Of a stretch of DNA of 64,000 nt, positions 29,337 to 37,836 are shown in pieces; position 1 is the first letter of the stretch; the number at the start of each line of letters is the position of its first letter. Under the pieces are notes generated by a model. The model did no database searches. It was given only the letters and a program-made list of their open reading frames with translations, and was not told where the DNA came from. The translations under genes and the position numbers were made by a program. The DNA is from Croceibacterium xixiisoli (lineage in GTDB: Bacteria; Pseudomonadota; Alphaproteobacteria; Sphingomonadales; Sphingomonadaceae), in NCBI RefSeq assembly GCF_009827305.1, contig NZ_WTYJ01000003.1, positions 1 to 64,000 on the forward strand, given 5' to 3'.

Positions 29337-30122
29337 ATGATCGATCGCGCCCGCCTCGAAGCCATCTGCCGTGAAGCCAGCCGCATTGCGATGCAGCAAT
29401 GGCCCGGTGCCGGCCATGCGCTCAAGGTGTGGGACAAGAGCCCGGGCAACCCGGTTTGCGACGCCGATATCGCGGTCGATGGCTTCCTGAAACGTGAACT
29501 CACTGCGCTGCTGCCCTCGGCTGGCTGGCTGTCGGAAGAAACCGCCGATGATCCTTCCCGCCTGGGGCGCGGTCTGATCTGGCTGGTCGATCCGATCGAC
29601 GGCACGCGGGATTTCATTCGCGGCCGCACCGGCTGGGCCGTGTCCGTCGCGCTGATCAGCGCCGGCAAGCCCCTGATCGGCCTGCTCGAAGCGCCGTCCC
29701 GCAATGAAAGCTGGGTCGCCGTCGCGGGGCAGGGGGCCTGGCTCAACGGCGAAAAACTGTCCGCCAGCCGGCGCGATACGCTGACCGGCGCCCGCGTGCC
29801 GACCGATGTGCTGCCAAAGGAAGACAGCGATCTGATGATCGTCGACAAACCCAATTCCATCGCCCTGCGCATCGCCATGGTCGCGGCCGACCGGGCCGAT
29901 CTGCTGGCAACGCTGCGCTGGGGTTATGAATGGGATGTCGGCGCGGCCACGTTGATCGCGCGCGAAGCTGGCGCGGCCGTGTCGGACGCGTTCGGCCAGC
30001 CGCTGAGTTACAACAAGCGGGATCCGCGTGCCTTCGGCCTGCTGGTCAGCAGCCCGGCCATCCACCGCGCCGCCGTCGAACGGCTGGCCGACCGGGCGCA
30101 GCGCTTCTCCGTTCAGTCCTGA
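29337..30122 (+). CDS. Inositol monophosphatase-family protein (CysQ/ImpA-like)
   Basis: A 261-residue member of the Li-sensitive phosphatase superfamily. Metal-site motifs are [23 protein letters not shown] and [16 protein letters not shown], and the late [22 protein letters not shown] carries the WD Asp. Residue patterns lean to the 3'(2'),5'-bisphosphate nucleotidase or histidinol-phosphatase-like side rather than classical SuhB, but this cannot be settled here. A second superfamily member, cysQ, lies at 12.5 kb. Divergent from sucC, converging on the OmpA gene. Confidence 0.85.
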   Translation: MIDRARLEAICREASRIAMQQWPGAGHALKVWDKSPGNPVCDADIAVDGFLKRELTALLPSAGWLSEETADDPSRLGRGLIWLVDPIDGTRDFIRGRTGWAVSVALISAGKPLIGLLEAPSRNESWVAVAGQGAWLNGEKLSASRRDTLTGARVPTDVLPKEDSDLMIVDKPNSIALRIAMVAADRADLLATLRWGYEWDVGAATLIAREAGAAVSDAFGQPLSYNKRDPRAFGLLVSSPAIHRAAVERLADRAQRFSVQS

Positions 30123-30135
30123 CAATTGCTCCACG

Positions 30136-30163
30136 AAAAAGGGCCGACCTTGCGGCCGGCCCA
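30136..30163 (-). terminator. Terminator between the IMPase and OmpA-family genes
   Basis: GGGCCG / CGGCCC stem with a loop that can partly extend the pairing, preceded on the plus strand by AAAAA, so on the minus strand it ends in TTTTT. It terminates the OmpA-family gene and may serve the convergent IMPase gene. Confidence 0.72.
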
Positions 30164-30189
30164 TTCTCGTTCTGCAGATATGCCGCGAA

Positions 30190-30876
30190 TCAGTTGCCGC
30201 GTGCGGCGTTCACATCAGCCTGCGAAATCGGCGTAATGCGGATTTCGACGCGGCGATTGATCGCCCGGCCTTCGGCGGTGTTGTTGTCTGCCACCGGATA
30301 TTGTTCGCCATAACCAACGGTCGCGATGCGGGTCCGCGACACGCCGCGAGAGGTCAGGTAGTTGGCGACCGATTCCGCGCGACGGCGTGACAGATCCAGA
30401 TTGTGGCTGTCCGAACCGGTCGAATCGGTGTGGCCCATCACGTCGACCAGACTGTTGGGATAGGTGATCATGCTCTGCGCCACATTGTCGAGCGCAGCGC
30501 GGAAGCTGGGGCTGATCGTGGTGCTGTCCACCGCGAAGGTCACTTCGGGCAGATTGACCAGAATGCCGCTGCCATCCGGCGTCGGATTGACGTCGATGCC
30601 CGAACCGGCCGTGGTGTCGCGCAGCTGCTTGATCTGCTGGTCCATCTGGTTGCCGATCACGCCGCCGGCCACACCGCCGATGGCTGCGCCGGCGATCCGG
30701 GCGGTCTTGCCACCGATCAGCCCGCCCAGCAGATAGCCAAGGCCTGCACCGCCGGCGCCGCCGATGGCGGTGCGGGAAATCTTGCGCTCACCCGTGTTGG
30801 GATCGGTGACGCAGCCAGACATGCCGAGCAGCGCGATGGCGGCCAGGCTGGAGGCGAAAAGACGGGATGTTTTCAT
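30190..30876 (-). CDS. OmpA-family lipoprotein with glycine-zipper domain
   Basis: A 228-residue outer-membrane lipoprotein. A signal peptide ends in the lipobox M-S-G-C (Cys near residue 22). Next is a Gly/Ala-rich glycine-zipper region ([19 protein letters not shown], residues about 39-80). The C-terminal OmpA domain holds [45 protein letters not shown] and [13 protein letters not shown], with the peptidoglycan-binding Asp and Arg. It probably links the outer membrane to peptidoglycan (YiaD type). The start at 30876 directly precedes the signal peptide. Confidence 0.93.
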   Translation of the reverse strand: MKTSRLFASSLAAIALLGMSGCVTDPNTGERKISRTAIGGAGGAGLGYLLGGLIGGKTARIAGAAIGGVAGGVIGNQMDQQIKQLRDTTAGSGIDVNPTPDGSGILVNLPEVTFAVDSTTISPSFRAALDNVAQSMITYPNSLVDVMGHTDSTGSDSHNLDLSRRRAESVANYLTSRGVSRTRIATVGYGEQYPVADNNTAEGRAINRRVEIRITPISQADVNAARGN

Positions 30877-31010
30877 GAGATGGCACCCTCTGTTGTTGAA
30901 CCGAGATCCGGCATTGATCCAGATCATAATGCAGCGAAACGCGCAGGCCAATTCCCTGTTCCGGCTTTGCGTTCGCAATCCCCCCATTATCTGTTATCGC
31001 TGAACCGCAC

Positions 31011-32315
31011 ATGTCTCCCTTCCCCTGGTTTGACCTCGCCGTCCTGATCGGACTGGTTTTTCTCAATGGCCTGTTCGCCATGTCGGAACTGGCCATCGTT
31101 TCGGCCCGCACCGCGCGGCTGCAGCTGGCGGCGGACCGGGGCAGCAAGGGCGCGCGCACCGCGCTGCAACTGGCGGCCGATCCGGGCAAATTCCTCTCCA
31201 CCGTGCAGATCGGCATCACCCTGGTCGGCATCGTCTCCGGCGCCTATTCGGGCGCCACGCTGGGCGCCCCGGTCGGCCAGCGGCTGGCCCTGCTCGGCGT
31301 GCCGGCGCATATGGCGGGGGAGGCTGGCTTTGTGCTGGTGATCGGCCTCACCACCTATGCCAGCCTGGTGATCGGCGAACTGGTGCCCAAGCAGGTGGCG
31401 CTGCGTTCGGCCGAACGGATCGCCGCGATCATGGCGCCGCCGATGGCCCTGCTGGCAAAGGTCGCCGCCCCTTTCGTCTGGTTGCTGGACAATTCCTCGG
31501 GTGCGCTGCTGCGCCTGCTCGGCATCCGTTCCGGCGGGGAAGACGGCATTTCCGTTGAAGAGCTGCAGATGATCTTCACCGATGCCACGAAATCCGGCGT
31601 GATCGAGGAACAGGAACGGGCGATGATGTCCGGCATCATGAAGCTCGCCAGCCGCCCGGTGCGCGAACTGATGACCCCGCGCAAGGAACTCGACTGGGTC
31701 GATATCAACGCCACGCCCGAAGAATTGCGCGCCGCCATCGAACAGACCCCGCATTCGCAGATGCCGGTGGGTGATGGTTCGGCGGAAAAGATCATCGGCG
31801 TGATCAAGCTGCGCGAAGTGCTGGGGCTGATGGTGGCAGGGCAGGCGGTGGATCTGCATGTGCTGGTGCGCAAGGCAGAGGTAATCCACGATCAGCTGGA
31901 TGCGATGGATGCGCTGCGCGTGCTGCAGCAATCGGGCACCGGCATGGCCATGGTGCATGACGAATATGGCCATCTCGAAGGGATCGTGACCCCGGCCGAT
32001 CTGCTGACCGCGATCGTCGGCGGCTTTGCCAGCCTGCAGGACGAAGGCGATGAGCCCCTGCTGGTCGAACGCGAGGATGGCTCGCTGCTGGTCGCCGGTG
32101 GCCTGCCGGCCGATGCCCTGGCCGATCGGCTGGGCATCGAACTGCCCGAAGATCGCGAATTCGGCACGGCGGCCGGCTATGTATTGTTCATGCTCAAGCG
32201 GCTGCCGCACGAAGGCGAATGGTTCAAGGATCAGGGCTGGCGGGTCGAAGTGGTCGATCTCGACGGCCGCAAGATCGACAAGCTGCTGGTCAGCCGGATC
32301 GAGGGCAATTCCTAG
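31011..32315 (+). CDS. CNNM/HlyC-CorC-type membrane protein with CBS domains
   Basis: A 434-residue protein: an N-terminal DUF21/CNNM membrane domain with three to four helices (LAVLIGLVFLNGLFAMSELAIVSAR is the signature), two CBS motifs (RELMTPRKELDWVDI and MAMVHDEYGHLEGIVTPADLLTAIVG), and a C-terminal CorC_HlyC transporter-associated domain. The family is linked to Mg/Co efflux. The stop codon TAG is part of a CCTAGG where the remains of an IS5-family element begin, so the natural C-terminus may have been replaced or trimmed at its last residues. Confidence 0.92.
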   Translation: MSPFPWFDLAVLIGLVFLNGLFAMSELAIVSARTARLQLAADRGSKGARTALQLAADPGKFLSTVQIGITLVGIVSGAYSGATLGAPVGQRLALLGVPAHMAGEAGFVLVIGLTTYASLVIGELVPKQVALRSAERIAAIMAPPMALLAKVAAPFVWLLDNSSGALLRLLGIRSGGEDGISVEELQMIFTDATKSGVIEEQERAMMSGIMKLASRPVRELMTPRKELDWVDINATPEELRAAIEQTPHSQMPVGDGSAEKIIGVIKLREVLGLMVAGQAVDLHVLVRKAEVIHDQLDAMDALRVLQQSGTGMAMVHDEYGHLEGIVTPADLLTAIVGGFASLQDEGDEPLLVEREDGSLLVAGGLPADALADRLGIELPEDREFGTAAGYVLFMLKRLPHEGEWFKDQGWRVEVVDLDGRKIDKLLVSRIEGNS

Positions 32316-32730
32316 GCGGCGTGGACAAATTTGATCCAGTATCTGGCGGTAGCGATGTGGACAATGCCGATGAAGCTGTTGGCAAGCTGGTCGTATCGGG
32401 TAGCGATGGCGCGGTTGACTTTGAGGTGGCCGAACATGCGCTCGATGCGGTTGCGCTGCTTGTAGAGCGCCCGGTTGTGCTCGATCTTCACGCGGTGGTT
32501 TGATCGGCCGGGGATGACCGCCTCGATTTGTGCAGCAAGGTCGTCGCGGATCGCGTCTGCGTCGTAGCCTTTGTCTGCAAGAAATGCCTCCGGTGTCCGT
32601 TGGGGCGGGCCGATCGGCTCTGCTCGGGGCGTCTGCCTCGACCACGGTTCTCAGGCTCGATGGGTAGCAAGTCCTTCAAGATGCGCCATTCCGCTTCAGT
32701 CAGATCGCCTCTGCTCAAGTTTGCCTCCAA
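32312..32730 (-). pseudogene. IS5-family transposase remnant, internal deletion
   Basis: Reading inward from 32730, the first 35 or so codons match the IS5 transposase N-terminus (LTEAEWRILKDLLPIEP, then RGRGRRPE). After about 32640 the frame shifts and the next recognisable part is the C-terminal region: FLADKGYDADAIRDDLAAQ, then a segment ending KQRNRIERMFGHLKVNRAI and ATRYDQLANSFIGIVHIATA, stopping at 32312. The central DDE domain, expected to be several hundred bases, is missing, so it cannot be active. Confidence 0.8.
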
Positions 32731-32756
32731 AAAGGCAGCTTTGGATCAACTCGTTC
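32312..32756 (-). mobile_element. Decayed IS5-family (IS427-group-like) insertion sequence
   Basis: Remains of an IS: transposase start and end are both recognisable on the minus strand with the middle deleted. Imperfect terminal inverted repeats are possible: GACAAATTTGATCCA at 32324-32338 and the inverted GAACGAGTTGATCCA at 32742-32756 (11 of 15 match). The left edge falls in a CTAG, the target this group often uses; no matching right-hand duplication is seen. Confidence 0.72.
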
Positions 32757-32835
32757 GGCCTGCGTCAAGCGTCATGCGGGCGCATGGAGTTTCGCTCACT
32801 TGCGGGAATGTGAATTTGCTGCTTCTCATTAGAGG

Positions 32836-33195
32836 ATGAGCATTTCCGCGATCAATGCCGACGCCTTCGTCTCCGAAGTGCTGAACGGTACACAAGTCTG
32901 GGGGATCAGGGATAGGGACGGCTTCCCAACCTCGACAAACGCATCCGGTGAAACCGCAATGCCCTTTTGGTCGTCAGAAAAGAGAGCCATGTCGATCATC
33001 AAAACCGTCCCAGCATACAGCGATTTCGAGCCAGAACCGATCCCGTTGTTGGCATTCATCGAACGGTGGCTACCAGGCTTGAGAAAGGATGGCCTCTATT
33101 GTGGTCTCAACTGGTCCGGTGAGAGGGCAACGGGATACGATCTATCTCCGACGGATTTATTGGCTCGATTGGCTGCAGCCCAAGGAAATTCCTAA
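32836..33195 (+). CDS. DUF2750 domain-containing protein
   Basis: A 119-residue small soluble protein. It fits DUF2750: VLNGTQVWGIRDRDGFPTS near the N-terminus, AMPFWSSEKRA in the middle and LAFIERWLPGLRKDGLYCGL then SPTDLLARL near the end. The function is unknown; such proteins often occur in accessory or immunity-like contexts. GAGG lies directly before the ATG, too close for a good ribosome binding site. It is sandwiched between the IS remnant and a dispersed repeat, and its base composition is lower in GC than its neighbours, so it is probably acquired. Confidence 0.72.
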   Translation: MSISAINADAFVSEVLNGTQVWGIRDRDGFPTSTNASGETAMPFWSSEKRAMSIIKTVPAYSDFEPEPIPLLAFIERWLPGLRKDGLYCGLNWSGERATGYDLSPTDLLARLAAAQGNS

Positions 33196-33228
33196 CCTTG
33201 GCATTTACCGAATTTTTCCACACCGCCT

Positions 33229-33318
33229 AAGCAGGTGGAACCACCTACTGACTCGGAAATTGCGGCGAACAAAGGGACATGGAGCGGCGGTTCGATGAAA
33301 TCGGATCGAAAACCGCTC
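33229..33318 (-). repeat. Dispersed palindromic repeat, copy 2
   Basis: On the minus strand it begins GAGCGGTTTTCGATCCGA (17 of 18 bases as in copy 1 at 20366), continues through CCGAGTCAGTAGGTG and ends CACCTGCTT, matching copy 1 along its length. Here the outer hairpin arms are degraded but the GTGG/CCAC inner stem remains. It is inverted relative to copy 1. Confidence 0.75.
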
Positions 33319-33350
33319 GAAGGCTGATTTCCCGACATTGGGCCAAAGAA

Positions 33351-33386
33351 AAGGCGCGAACCCGGCTGGGTCGCGCCTTTTTTGTG
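33351..33386. terminator. Bidirectional terminator before the DUF3035 gene
   Basis: GGCGCGA / TCGCGCC stem with a loop that pairs further (ACCC/GGGT), AAAA on the left and TTTTTT on the right. On the minus strand it ends the long lspA-side gene run; on the plus strand it could stop transcription from the DUF2750 gene. Confidence 0.8.
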
Positions 33387-33420
33387 CCCGTCCGGCAGAT
33401 CGGACCAGCGCAGCCAAGCC

Positions 33421-33828
33421 TCAGCTCGGAACGGAAACGCTCGCGTCCTGGCCGTCGCCCTCGGGGGCGGCGATGATCGTCTGGGTGGTGTTGCCCTTGT
33501 CGACGGAGAAGGTCTGGGTGTCGCCCACCGCGCTGCGGATGCCAGGTTCGGATTCCCCGGCGCGCGAAATGGTGTTGTTTTCCGCTGCGCTGCGCTGGGC
33601 CGGGCCGCCGAACAGCGCCTCCATGGCCTGCTGCGCGGCGGTGCCTTCGGTCGGGCGCGGGGCGCCCGGGGCCGGCGGGGTCAGGTCGAAATCGGGCGGA
33701 ATCACCAGCGGTGCCTGGCGCTGGACGGCGAATTCATCGGGCCGTTCCCGATCGAGCAGGCCGGTGCTGCCGCAGGATGCCAGCAGCGCCGAACCGGCGG
33801 CAAGAAACAGGATAGTGGCTTTACGCAT
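33421..33828 (-). CDS. DUF3035-family lipoprotein
   Basis: A 135-residue lipoprotein. A signal peptide ends in the lipobox L-A-S-C (Cys near residue 19). Then follows the DUF3035 signature LLDRERPDEFAVQRQAPLVI, PPDFDLTPPAPG and a Gln/Ala-rich stretch (AAQQAMEALFG). The family sits next to lspA in many alphaproteobacteria and has no known function. The start overlaps the lspA stop by one base (TGATG), so it is translationally coupled to the enzyme that would mature it. Confidence 0.87.
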   Translation of the reverse strand: MRKATILFLAAGSALLASCGSTGLLDRERPDEFAVQRQAPLVIPPDFDLTPPAPGAPRPTEGTAAQQAMEALFGGPAQRSAAENNTISRAGESEPGIRSAVGDTQTFSVDKGNTTQTIIAAPEGDGQDASVSVPS

Positions 33829-34388
33829 CAGGAATTCTCCGCGGACTCTTCCGCCTGGGCCCCGCCTTGGGATGGGGCGGATTTCTCGCCCATGAACAAG
33901 GAACGGGCAAGGATAATCAACACACCCAGCGTGATCGCCGCATCGGCCAGGTTGAACACGAACGGGGTCCAGCCCCAGAAATGGATATTGATGAAATCGA
34001 TCACGAAACCGACCGTGTAGCGGTCGTGGATATTGCCCAGCGCCCCGCCCAGGATCATCGCCAGCGCGATGACATCGATCAGCCGGCGCTCGCGCAGCAT
34101 CCAGATGGCCACCACCAGGGCGATCGCCCCGGTCAGCCCCACCAGCATCCAGCGCATTTCCATCGACGTGGCGGTCAGCATGCCCAGCGATACGCCGTAA
34201 TTGGGCACCCAGGTCAGGTCGAAGAACGGCAGCACATTGATATTGCGGACCTGTTCCAGGTCCAGCGTGTATTGCATGTAATTCTTCAGCCACTGGTCCA
34301 CGGCATAGAGCGCCAGCGCCAGCACCAGGCCGATGATGCGGTTGCGCCAGGCGGTCTTGTTGTCCACGTTCAAGGTGTCCAGGCTCAT
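33828..34388 (-). CDS. lspA: Lipoprotein signal peptidase II
   Basis: A 186-residue membrane aspartyl peptidase with four helices. Both catalytic Asp motifs are present: ALGNIHDRYTVGFVIDFI (first Asp in the NxxDR region) and FNLADAAITLGV (second Asp). It cleaves prolipoprotein signal peptides before the lipidated Cys. The start overlaps the ileS stop by 4 bases, the classic ileS-lspA arrangement. Confidence 0.95.
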   Translation of the reverse strand: MSLDTLNVDNKTAWRNRIIGLVLALALYAVDQWLKNYMQYTLDLEQVRNINVLPFFDLTWVPNYGVSLGMLTATSMEMRWMLVGLTGAIALVVAIWMLRERRLIDVIALAMILGGALGNIHDRYTVGFVIDFINIHFWGWTPFVFNLADAAITLGVLIILARSLFMGEKSAPSQGGAQAEESAENS

Positions 34389-37249
34389 GCCGGCAACTCC
34401 GCCACTGCATCATCGCAGCGCTGGCACAGCGCACCGTCTTCGGTGACTTCGGGCAGCAGCCGCCAGCAACGGCCGCATTTGTGGTCGTCGCTCTTGGACA
34501 CCAGCACGGCATCGCCATCGTTGCGCGTCACTTGGCCGGTGATGAACAGATCGGCCAGTTCGGCATCGTCCACGCCGGCGGGCACGGCGGCGGCGGGCAC
34601 CACCACTTCGGCTTCCAGGCTGGACCGCACGATCTTGTCCCGCCGCAGCGGCTCGATCGCTTCCAGCACGCGTTCACGCAGGGCCCGCAGCGTGGCCCAG
34701 CGATCCTGATCGGCCTCGGCGACCGGGATTTCCGGCCATTCGAGCAGATGGACACTGTCCGCCTCGGGATAGCGGGACTGCCACACCTCTTCGCTGGTGA
34801 ACACCAGCACCGGCGCGGCATAGCGGATCAGGGCGTGGAACATGATGTCCAGCACGGTGCGATAGGCGCGCCGTTCGATCGCATCGGGCGCATCGCAATA
34901 GAGCCGGTCCTTGCGGATGTCGAAGAACAGCGCGGACAGGTCTTCGTTGCAGAAATCGACCAGCGCCCTTGTGTAGGCGTTGAAATCATAATCATCGACC
35001 GCACGCGCCAGGGTCGCATCCAGCTGGCCCAGCAGGGTCAGCATATAGCGTTCCAGTTCCGGCAGATCGCGCAGATCCTCCAGCCGTTCGGCCTCGTCGA
35101 ACCCGTCCAGCGCGCCCAGCAGATAGCGGAAGGTGTTGCGCAGCTTGCGATACTGGTCGGCCACGCCCTTCAGGATTTCCGGGCCGATCCGGTGATCTTC
35201 GGTGAAATCGACGCTCAGCGCCCACAGCCGGATGATGTCTGCGCCGAAGTCACGCATCACATCCAGCGGATTGATGGTGTTCTTCAGCGATTTGGACATT
35301 TTCATGCCCTTGGCATCCATGGTGAAGCCATGGGTCAGCACCGCCTTGTACGGCGCCCGGCCACGCGTGCCGCAGCTTTCCAGCAGCGATGACTGGAACC
35401 AGCCGCGATGCTGGTCGCTGCCTTCCAGATAGAGGTCGGCCGGCCACTGCAGTTCGGGCCAGCGGCCACTTTCCAGCACGAAGGCATGGGTGCAGCCCGA
35501 ATCGAACCACACGTCCAGAATGTCGGTGATGCGCTCGTAATCGGCCAGATCATAGTCGCTGCCGAGATAGGCCTGCGCCTGGGCGTCGGACCAGGCATCC
35601 ACGCCCTGTTCGCGCACGGCATCCACGATCCGCTGGTTCACGATCGGATCGGCCAGATATTCGCCCGTTTCGCGATGCACGAACAGGGTGATCGGCACGC
35701 CCCAGGCGCGCTGGCGGCTCAGCACCCAGTCCGGGCGCCCTTCGACCATGCTGCCGATGCGGTTGCGGCCCTTTTCCGGCACGAACCGGGTATCGGCAAT
35801 CGCCTGCACGGCGGCCTGGCGCAGCGTTTCGGTCGGGCCGGACACGGTTGCGGCAATCGCGCCGCCGATCGGGCCCAGCGGGGCCACGTCGAATTCCAGC
35901 GTCGCCATCGGCGTGTCCATCGGCACGAACCATTGCGGCGTGCAGCGGAAGATCACCTTGGCCTTGGACCGCCAGCTGTGCGGATAGCTGTGCTGATAAT
36001 CGGCACTGGCCGCTAGCAGGGCGCCGGCTGCGCGCAGATCGCTGCAGATCGGGCCCTCGGGGGCGTTCAGCTTGGGATTGATCACCGACAGGCGGCGTTC
36101 GTCCTGCCCGCCCAGCCACAGCCAGTCATCGCGATAGACGCCATCGGCCTGCACCGCGAACTGCGGCTCGATGCCATTGGCCTTGCACAGGTCGAAATCG
36201 TCCTCACCATGATCGGGCGCCATATGGACCAGGCCCGTGCCGCTCTCGGTGGTGACGAAATCGCCGGCCAGCAGCGGGCGCGGGCGGGCGTAGAAGCCGC
36301 CCAGATGGTGCATTGGGTGGCGCGCGGTGGCGCCGGCCAGATCGCCGCCCTTGAAGCTGTGCACGATGTCCGCTTCGATCGACCAGCGTGCCTTGGCAGC
36401 GGCGACCAGCTCGGCAGCGACGATATAGCCGTTGCCGCCCGCGCGGATCAGCGCATATTCGACCTCGGTACCATAGGCGAGCGCCTGGTTGACCGGGATC
36501 GTCCACGGGGTGGTCGTCCAGATCACGGCGAAGGTCTTGTCGACCAGATCGGCGAAGGGATTGTCGATCAGTTCGAACGCCACATCGATCTGGGTCGATG
36601 TGATGTCTTCATATTCCACTTCGGCTTCGGCCAGCGCGGTCTTTTCCACCGGGCTCCACATCACCGGCTTGGCGCCGCGATAGATCATGCCGGCTTCGGC
36701 GAATTTCAGCAGTTCGCGCACGATGGTCGCCTCGGCGGCGAAATCCATCGTCAGATAAGGCTTGTCCCAATTGCCCAGGCCACCCAGCCGCTTCAACTGT
36801 TCGCGCTGAACATCCACCCAGTTCTGCGCATAGGCGCGGCACTCGGCGCGGAATTCCTCAACCGGAACCTCGTCCTTGTTCAGCTTCTTCTTGCGATACT
36901 GTTCCTCGACCTTCCATTCGATCGGCAGGCCGTGGCAATCCCAGCCGGGTATGTAGGGCGCATCCTTGCCCTTCAGCGTCTGGGTGCGGATCACCATGTC
37001 CTTCAGGATATGGTTCAGCGCATGGCCGATATGCATGTCGCCATTGGCGTAGGGGGGCCCATCATGCAGGATGAATTTTTCCCGCCCGTCGCGCGCTTCG
37101 CGCACCCGGGCATAAAGATCCTGTTCCTGCCAGCGGGCGAGAATCCCCGGCTCTTTCTGGGGCAGGCCCGCCTTCATCGGAAAATCGGTTTTCGGCAGGA
37201 AAACCGTATCGCGGTAATCGGGGGCTTCGGGGCGCGGCTGGTCAGACAT
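34385..37249 (-). CDS. ileS: Isoleucyl-tRNA synthetase
   Basis: A 954-residue class I synthetase of normal bacterial length. The HIGH motif is at residues 73-76 in PPYANGDMHIGHALNHI, WDCHGLPIEWKVE follows, and KMSKS lies near residue 645. The C-terminus has the zinc-finger pattern CGRCWRLLPE and CQRCDDA. An editing (CP1) domain is present between. It charges tRNA-Ile. The start at 37249 (MSDQPRPEAPDYRDTVFLP) matches alphaproteobacterial homologues. 11 bases after a GNAT gene. Confidence 0.97.
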   Translation of the reverse strand: MSDQPRPEAPDYRDTVFLPKTDFPMKAGLPQKEPGILARWQEQDLYARVREARDGREKFILHDGPPYANGDMHIGHALNHILKDMVIRTQTLKGKDAPYIPGWDCHGLPIEWKVEEQYRKKKLNKDEVPVEEFRAECRAYAQNWVDVQREQLKRLGGLGNWDKPYLTMDFAAEATIVRELLKFAEAGMIYRGAKPVMWSPVEKTALAEAEVEYEDITSTQIDVAFELIDNPFADLVDKTFAVIWTTTPWTIPVNQALAYGTEVEYALIRAGGNGYIVAAELVAAAKARWSIEADIVHSFKGGDLAGATARHPMHHLGGFYARPRPLLAGDFVTTESGTGLVHMAPDHGEDDFDLCKANGIEPQFAVQADGVYRDDWLWLGGQDERRLSVINPKLNAPEGPICSDLRAAGALLAASADYQHSYPHSWRSKAKVIFRCTPQWFVPMDTPMATLEFDVAPLGPIGGAIAATVSGPTETLRQAAVQAIADTRFVPEKGRNRIGSMVEGRPDWVLSRQRAWGVPITLFVHRETGEYLADPIVNQRIVDAVREQGVDAWSDAQAQAYLGSDYDLADYERITDILDVWFDSGCTHAFVLESGRWPELQWPADLYLEGSDQHRGWFQSSLLESCGTRGRAPYKAVLTHGFTMDAKGMKMSKSLKNTINPLDVMRDFGADIIRLWALSVDFTEDHRIGPEILKGVADQYRKLRNTFRYLLGALDGFDEAERLEDLRDLPELERYMLTLLGQLDATLARAVDDYDFNAYTRALVDFCNEDLSALFFDIRKDRLYCDAPDAIERRAYRTVLDIMFHALIRYAAPVLVFTSEEVWQSRYPEADSVHLLEWPEIPVAEADQDRWATLRALRERVLEAIEPLRRDKIVRSSLEAEVVVPAAAVPAGVDDAELADLFITGQVTRNDGDAVLVSKSDDHKCGRCWRLLPEVTEDGALCQRCDDAVAELPA

Positions 37250-37260
37250 GCGCCGGGCGC

Positions 37261-37836
37261 TTAAGCGGTTTCGCCCCGCGCGGCAACATGGCGCTGATAG
37301 GGGGCGCTGGCGATAAAGCGATCCCAGCGCGTTTCCCACACCCCGACATCGCCGCCCCAGGGCGGTTCCCAGTCGCGCACATGCTCGCTGCCCAGCGATC
37401 GGGCCAGGCCTTCGCTGCCCGCATTGCCCTTCAAAATGCAATGGATCACGCTGTCGCGGCCCAGCACCTCATGGCACCAGATCAGCGCGGCGGTCGCGCC
37501 TTCCGCGCCATAGCCGCGCTGGTGAAACTGCGGAAAAATCGCCCAGCCCACTTCGAAACCCGGCCAGCCCGGCGGGTTGAACGGGCCCAGCCGGCCGATC
37601 GGCGCGCCCGTTTCCTTCAGCGTCACCACCCAATTGCCGAATCCTTCCAGCGACCAGCTGCCATTGACCATGGCCAGATTGCGCCAGGCTTCCACCTCGG
37701 TCAGCGCGCGCCCCTCGCGGGTGATGGTGCGGGCAAATTCATCCTGCGCCATGGCCGCAATAAAGGGCTCGCGATCCGACGGCTGAAACCCGCGCAGCCG
37801 CAGCCGGGCGGTCTCGATCACCGGAACATCGGTCAC
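37261..37836 (-). CDS. GNAT-family N-acetyltransferase (RimJ/RimL-like)
   Basis: A 191-residue acetyltransferase of the Acetyltransf_3 type: TARLRLRGFQPSDREPFIAAMA at the N-terminus, VGWAIFPQFHQRGYGAEGATA for the acetyl-CoA-binding turn and SVIHCILKGNAGSEGLARSLGSEH late. The start is taken as GTG at 37836, which overlaps the ribF stop (GTGA), a coupled start. It probably acetylates a protein or small-molecule amine; the substrate is unknown. It splits ribF from ileS, which are often adjacent. Confidence 0.88.
   Translation of the reverse strand: MTDVPVIETARLRLRGFQPSDREPFIAAMAQDEFARTITREGRALTEVEAWRNLAMVNGSWSLEGFGNWVVTLKETGAPIGRLGPFNPPGWPGFEVGWAIFPQFHQRGYGAEGATAALIWCHEVLGRDSVIHCILKGNAGSEGLARSLGSEHVRDWEPPWGGDVGVWETRWDRFIASAPYQRHVAARGETA

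Noticed and set aside
32300-33195. Similar ends of the CNNM and DUF2750 genes (both end in G-N-S with AATTCCTA)
   Set aside because: Only about eight bases match, and flanking sequence differs, so chance is the simplest explanation.
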